This document shows, one piece after another, positions 62,311 through 64,000 of a stretch of 64,000 nt of DNA. The DNA is taken from assembly GCF_040545875.1 (NCBI RefSeq), contig NZ_JBEPMR010000008.1. One strand, 5' to 3'. The DNA comes from Faecalicatena_A orotica. Lineage in GTDB: Bacteria; Bacillota; Clostridia; Lachnospirales; Lachnospiraceae. Below the pieces are notes generated by a model. It saw nothing but the letters and a program-made list of their open reading frames with translations. It searched no databases and was not told the DNA's origin. A program made the position numbers and the translations under genes. Numbering within the stretch: position 1 is the stretch's first letter; every line of letters starts with the position of its first letter.

Positions 62311-62406
62311 AAGGATAATAGTGTTTGTGGATTATGAACAGTTGCAGTAATATCAGGAAATGATGGAACTTGAAGAAAATGTTTAAAAGAAACAGGGGGA
62401 TTTTAT

Positions 62407-63768
62407 ATGGAACATAATAAAACGTATACGGAGAATATAACGCTGGTAGAAAAAATTGCTCTGATGCTTGGCGGTATGGGAGGGGTACCACTTTTTGCAA
62501 TTATTTCGGGATTTCTTACATACTTTTACACGAATGTTATCGGCTTGAATGCGGGTGTAGTCGGAGCAATCATTTTAGTATCAAAGGTATTTGACGGTGT
62601 ATCCGACTTGATTTTCGGCAATATTATTGATAAGACAAGGACAAAATACGGGGTCTGCAGACCGTGGGTTATGCGGATTGCTTTCTTCGGGGCAATTGGC
62701 ATTCTGGCATTGTTTACGGTGCCTGACATTGGAACAACAGGGCAGTTTATCTATGTTTTTATCAGCTATAACTTATCACAGACTGTTATCTATACTATCA
62801 TGCAGTTGTCTGTCATCAGTCTTCCGACCTATATGACCCGTGATACTGTCCAGAGAACCGGTCTTTTTGTCTGGGGCAGTATTGGCCAGAGTATTATGAC
62901 AATCATCATCACGAGCGTCACATTGAGCCTGGTTTCGGCTTTTGGCGGCGGCCAGAAAGCATGGATCATGGCGGGATGTATTTATGCAGTCATGAGTGCG
63001 GTCTTCTTATTTGTAACAGGCTGGGTATGTATAGAGAGAGTAAACCCAGATGAGATTGCAGGAAAAGAAGCAAAAGTTCCTTTCCTGACCGTGTTGAAGA
63101 GTATTTTAAAAAACAAATACTGGTTTGAAGTACTTGGCATTGTAGTAGTAGGAGCGGGGGTTTATGCGTCGAGCCTGCAGATGCACACGTATTATGCACA
63201 ATATATTCTGGGAGACATCAATATTGCCAGCATATTAAATATGGCATATACGATTCCACTGCTGGTTGTCGGGTTCTTACTTCTGCCGCTTAGCCAGCAT
63301 GTGGGTAAAAAGACTATTATGCTTACCGGAATCGGTATCCAGCTTCTTGGATGTATCTTGATTATCATTGTTCCCAGAGTGCTTCCGGTGCTGATACTGG
63401 CAACTGTTATGAAGAGTATCGGGCAGAGCTGCGCGGCAACGATGTACCAGCCTATGCTCGGTGATGCGATTGAATATGGGCAGTGGAAAACAGGCATCAG
63501 GAGTCAGGCGGCAATGATGGGGGCAAACGGGGCAGGACAGAAGATCGGGCAGGGCCTTGTTTCAGCAGTACTTGGAGGTGTTATGGCTATGGCCGGCTTT
63601 AATGGAACCGCGGCGGTCCAGTCTTCTCAGGCAATCGGAAGTGTGTCGGGATTATTCCTTTTTATCCCGCTCGCATTTACAGTAATAGAATTTATCATTG
63701 CATATCTATATGATCTGGACAAACATTTTAGCAGCATTATGAAGGACCTTCAGGAGAGAAACAAATAG
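62407..63768 (+). CDS. GPH-family sugar:cation symporter
   Basis: A 453-residue transporter with about twelve membrane segments. The start ALMLGGMGGVPLFAIISGFLTYFYTNVIGL and loop SDLIFGNIIDKTRTKYGVCRPWVMR contain the GPH (glycoside-pentoside-hexuronide) motif D-x-TRTKxGxxRPW. A second family landmark is MYQPMLGDAIEYGQWKTGIRSQA in the second half. It would import a glycoside or uronide with Na+ or H+. An AGGGGG ribosome site precedes the ATG, 97 bp after the previous gene. Confidence 0.9.
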   Translation: MEHNKTYTENITLVEKIALMLGGMGGVPLFAIISGFLTYFYTNVIGLNAGVVGAIILVSKVFDGVSDLIFGNIIDKTRTKYGVCRPWVMRIAFFGAIGILALFTVPDIGTTGQFIYVFISYNLSQTVIYTIMQLSVISLPTYMTRDTVQRTGLFVWGSIGQSIMTIIITSVTLSLVSAFGGGQKAWIMAGCIYAVMSAVFLFVTGWVCIERVNPDEIAGKEAKVPFLTVLKSILKNKYWFEVLGIVVVGAGVYASSLQMHTYYAQYILGDINIASILNMAYTIPLLVVGFLLLPLSQHVGKKTIMLTGIGIQLLGCILIIIVPRVLPVLILATVMKSIGQSCAATMYQPMLGDAIEYGQWKTGIRSQAAMMGANGAGQKIGQGLVSAVLGGVMAMAGFNGTAAVQSSQAIGSVSGLFLFIPLAFTVIEFIIAYLYDLDKHFSSIMKDLQERNK

Positions 63769-63798
63769 GCAGTATCAGTTATGTGGAAAGGGGATAAA

Positions 63799-64000
63799 AT
63801 GAAGTATCTAATTACAAGAGCAGATGATTTCGGAAGTGCACTGTCAGCGAATCATGCAATGATTCAGGCAGTCGAATATGGAAACTATATAAAAAATGTT
63901 TCCTGTATGGTGGCGGCACCTAGGATAGAAGAGGGATTGGACAGACTGATTGGGTTGAAAAAGAAAAAAGAATTTTGCATTGGCCTGCATGCGGTATTGA
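63799..64000 (+). CDS. ChbG/YdjC-type carbohydrate deacetylase (5' part)
   Basis: Sixty-seven codons run from ATG 63799 (AAAGGGG upstream) into the window end. The start KYLITRADDFGSALSANHAMIQAVEYG contains the ADDFG metal motif of the YdjC/ChbG family, and FCIGLHAVL supplies the downstream His (usually GLHLxL). These enzymes remove acetyl groups from chitooligosaccharide-like substrates. The fit with a GPH transporter suggests uptake of an N-acetylated glycoside, but this is inference. Confidence 0.85.
   Translation, partial: MKYLITRADDFGSALSANHAMIQAVEYGNYIKNVSCMVAAPRIEEGLDRLIGLKKKKEFCIGLHAVL

Overview
The window looks like part of a large secondary replicon (chromid or megaplasmid) of a gut- or rumen-type Clostridia, most likely Lachnospiraceae. 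Supporting signs are AGGAGG-type ribosome sites with frequent GTG/TTG starts, many sugar ABC/FGGY/GPH genes, YesMN-, VanRS- and YtrA-type regulators, and moderate GC in genes against very AT-rich spacers. The identification rests on family resemblance only; no 16S or ribosomal gene is present.

Layout. 1-2 kb: 5' part of a sugar ABC binding lipoprotein with two LacI-type operators, and its LacI regulator. 2.2-4.4 kb: a DapA-type lyase, a small unknown protein and a catalytically degenerate tyrosine recombinase. 4.6-8.6 kb: an L-tartrate dehydratase/transporter operon with a divergent LysR regulator. 8.6-14.3 kb: a LysE exporter with an XRE-cupin regulator, then three consecutive diguanylate cyclase genes. 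14.6-19.6 kb: a VanR/VanS-like pair with a D,D-carboxypeptidase, then a GntR/ABC exporter module. 19.7-23.0 kb: serine hydrolase, flavodoxin-ferredoxin protein and a sedoheptulokinase-like kinase. 23.2-25.0 kb: an intact tyrosine recombinase followed by a 79-bp perfect inverted repeat carrying four dif-like sites around a 144-bp promoter-bearing segment, a probable invertible switch. 25.0-26.8 kb: an AAA-ATPase/PD-(D/E)XK protein. 26.9-40.5 kb: a 13.6-kb leftward sugar or sugar-acid operon (xylose/ribose-type ABC transporter, enolase-superfamily dehydratase, two aldehyde dehydrogenases, epimerase, class II aldolase, two RpiB-type isomerases, FGGY kinase, NanA-type lyase). 40.8-47.4 kb: an Rpn remnant, a large nested palindrome, a YesMN two-component pair, and a TetR/flavodoxin operon.

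47.5-59.8 kb is the replicon backbone: a Rep-like initiator, an origin-like block of direct repeats in two families, a zinc-finger/HTH protein, two gene-poor AT-rich stretches, parA-parB with six AACCTCAC-N-GTGAGGTT palindromes around them (a seventh lies 30 kb away, next to the inversion switch), and a ribbon-helix-helix/coiled-coil protein. From 59.8 kb accessory metabolism resumes: MscL with a zinc ribbon, then an operon of two metallo-beta-lactamase-fold hydrolases, a GPH sugar symporter and a ChbG-type deacetylase cut by the window end.

How it fits together: Rep and the iterons would start replication, ParAB and the palindromes would segregate the replicon, and the rest is mostly carbohydrate and organic-acid catabolism with local regulators. 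The most unusual items are the partition palindromes, the two-family iteron block and the recombinase-linked switch.
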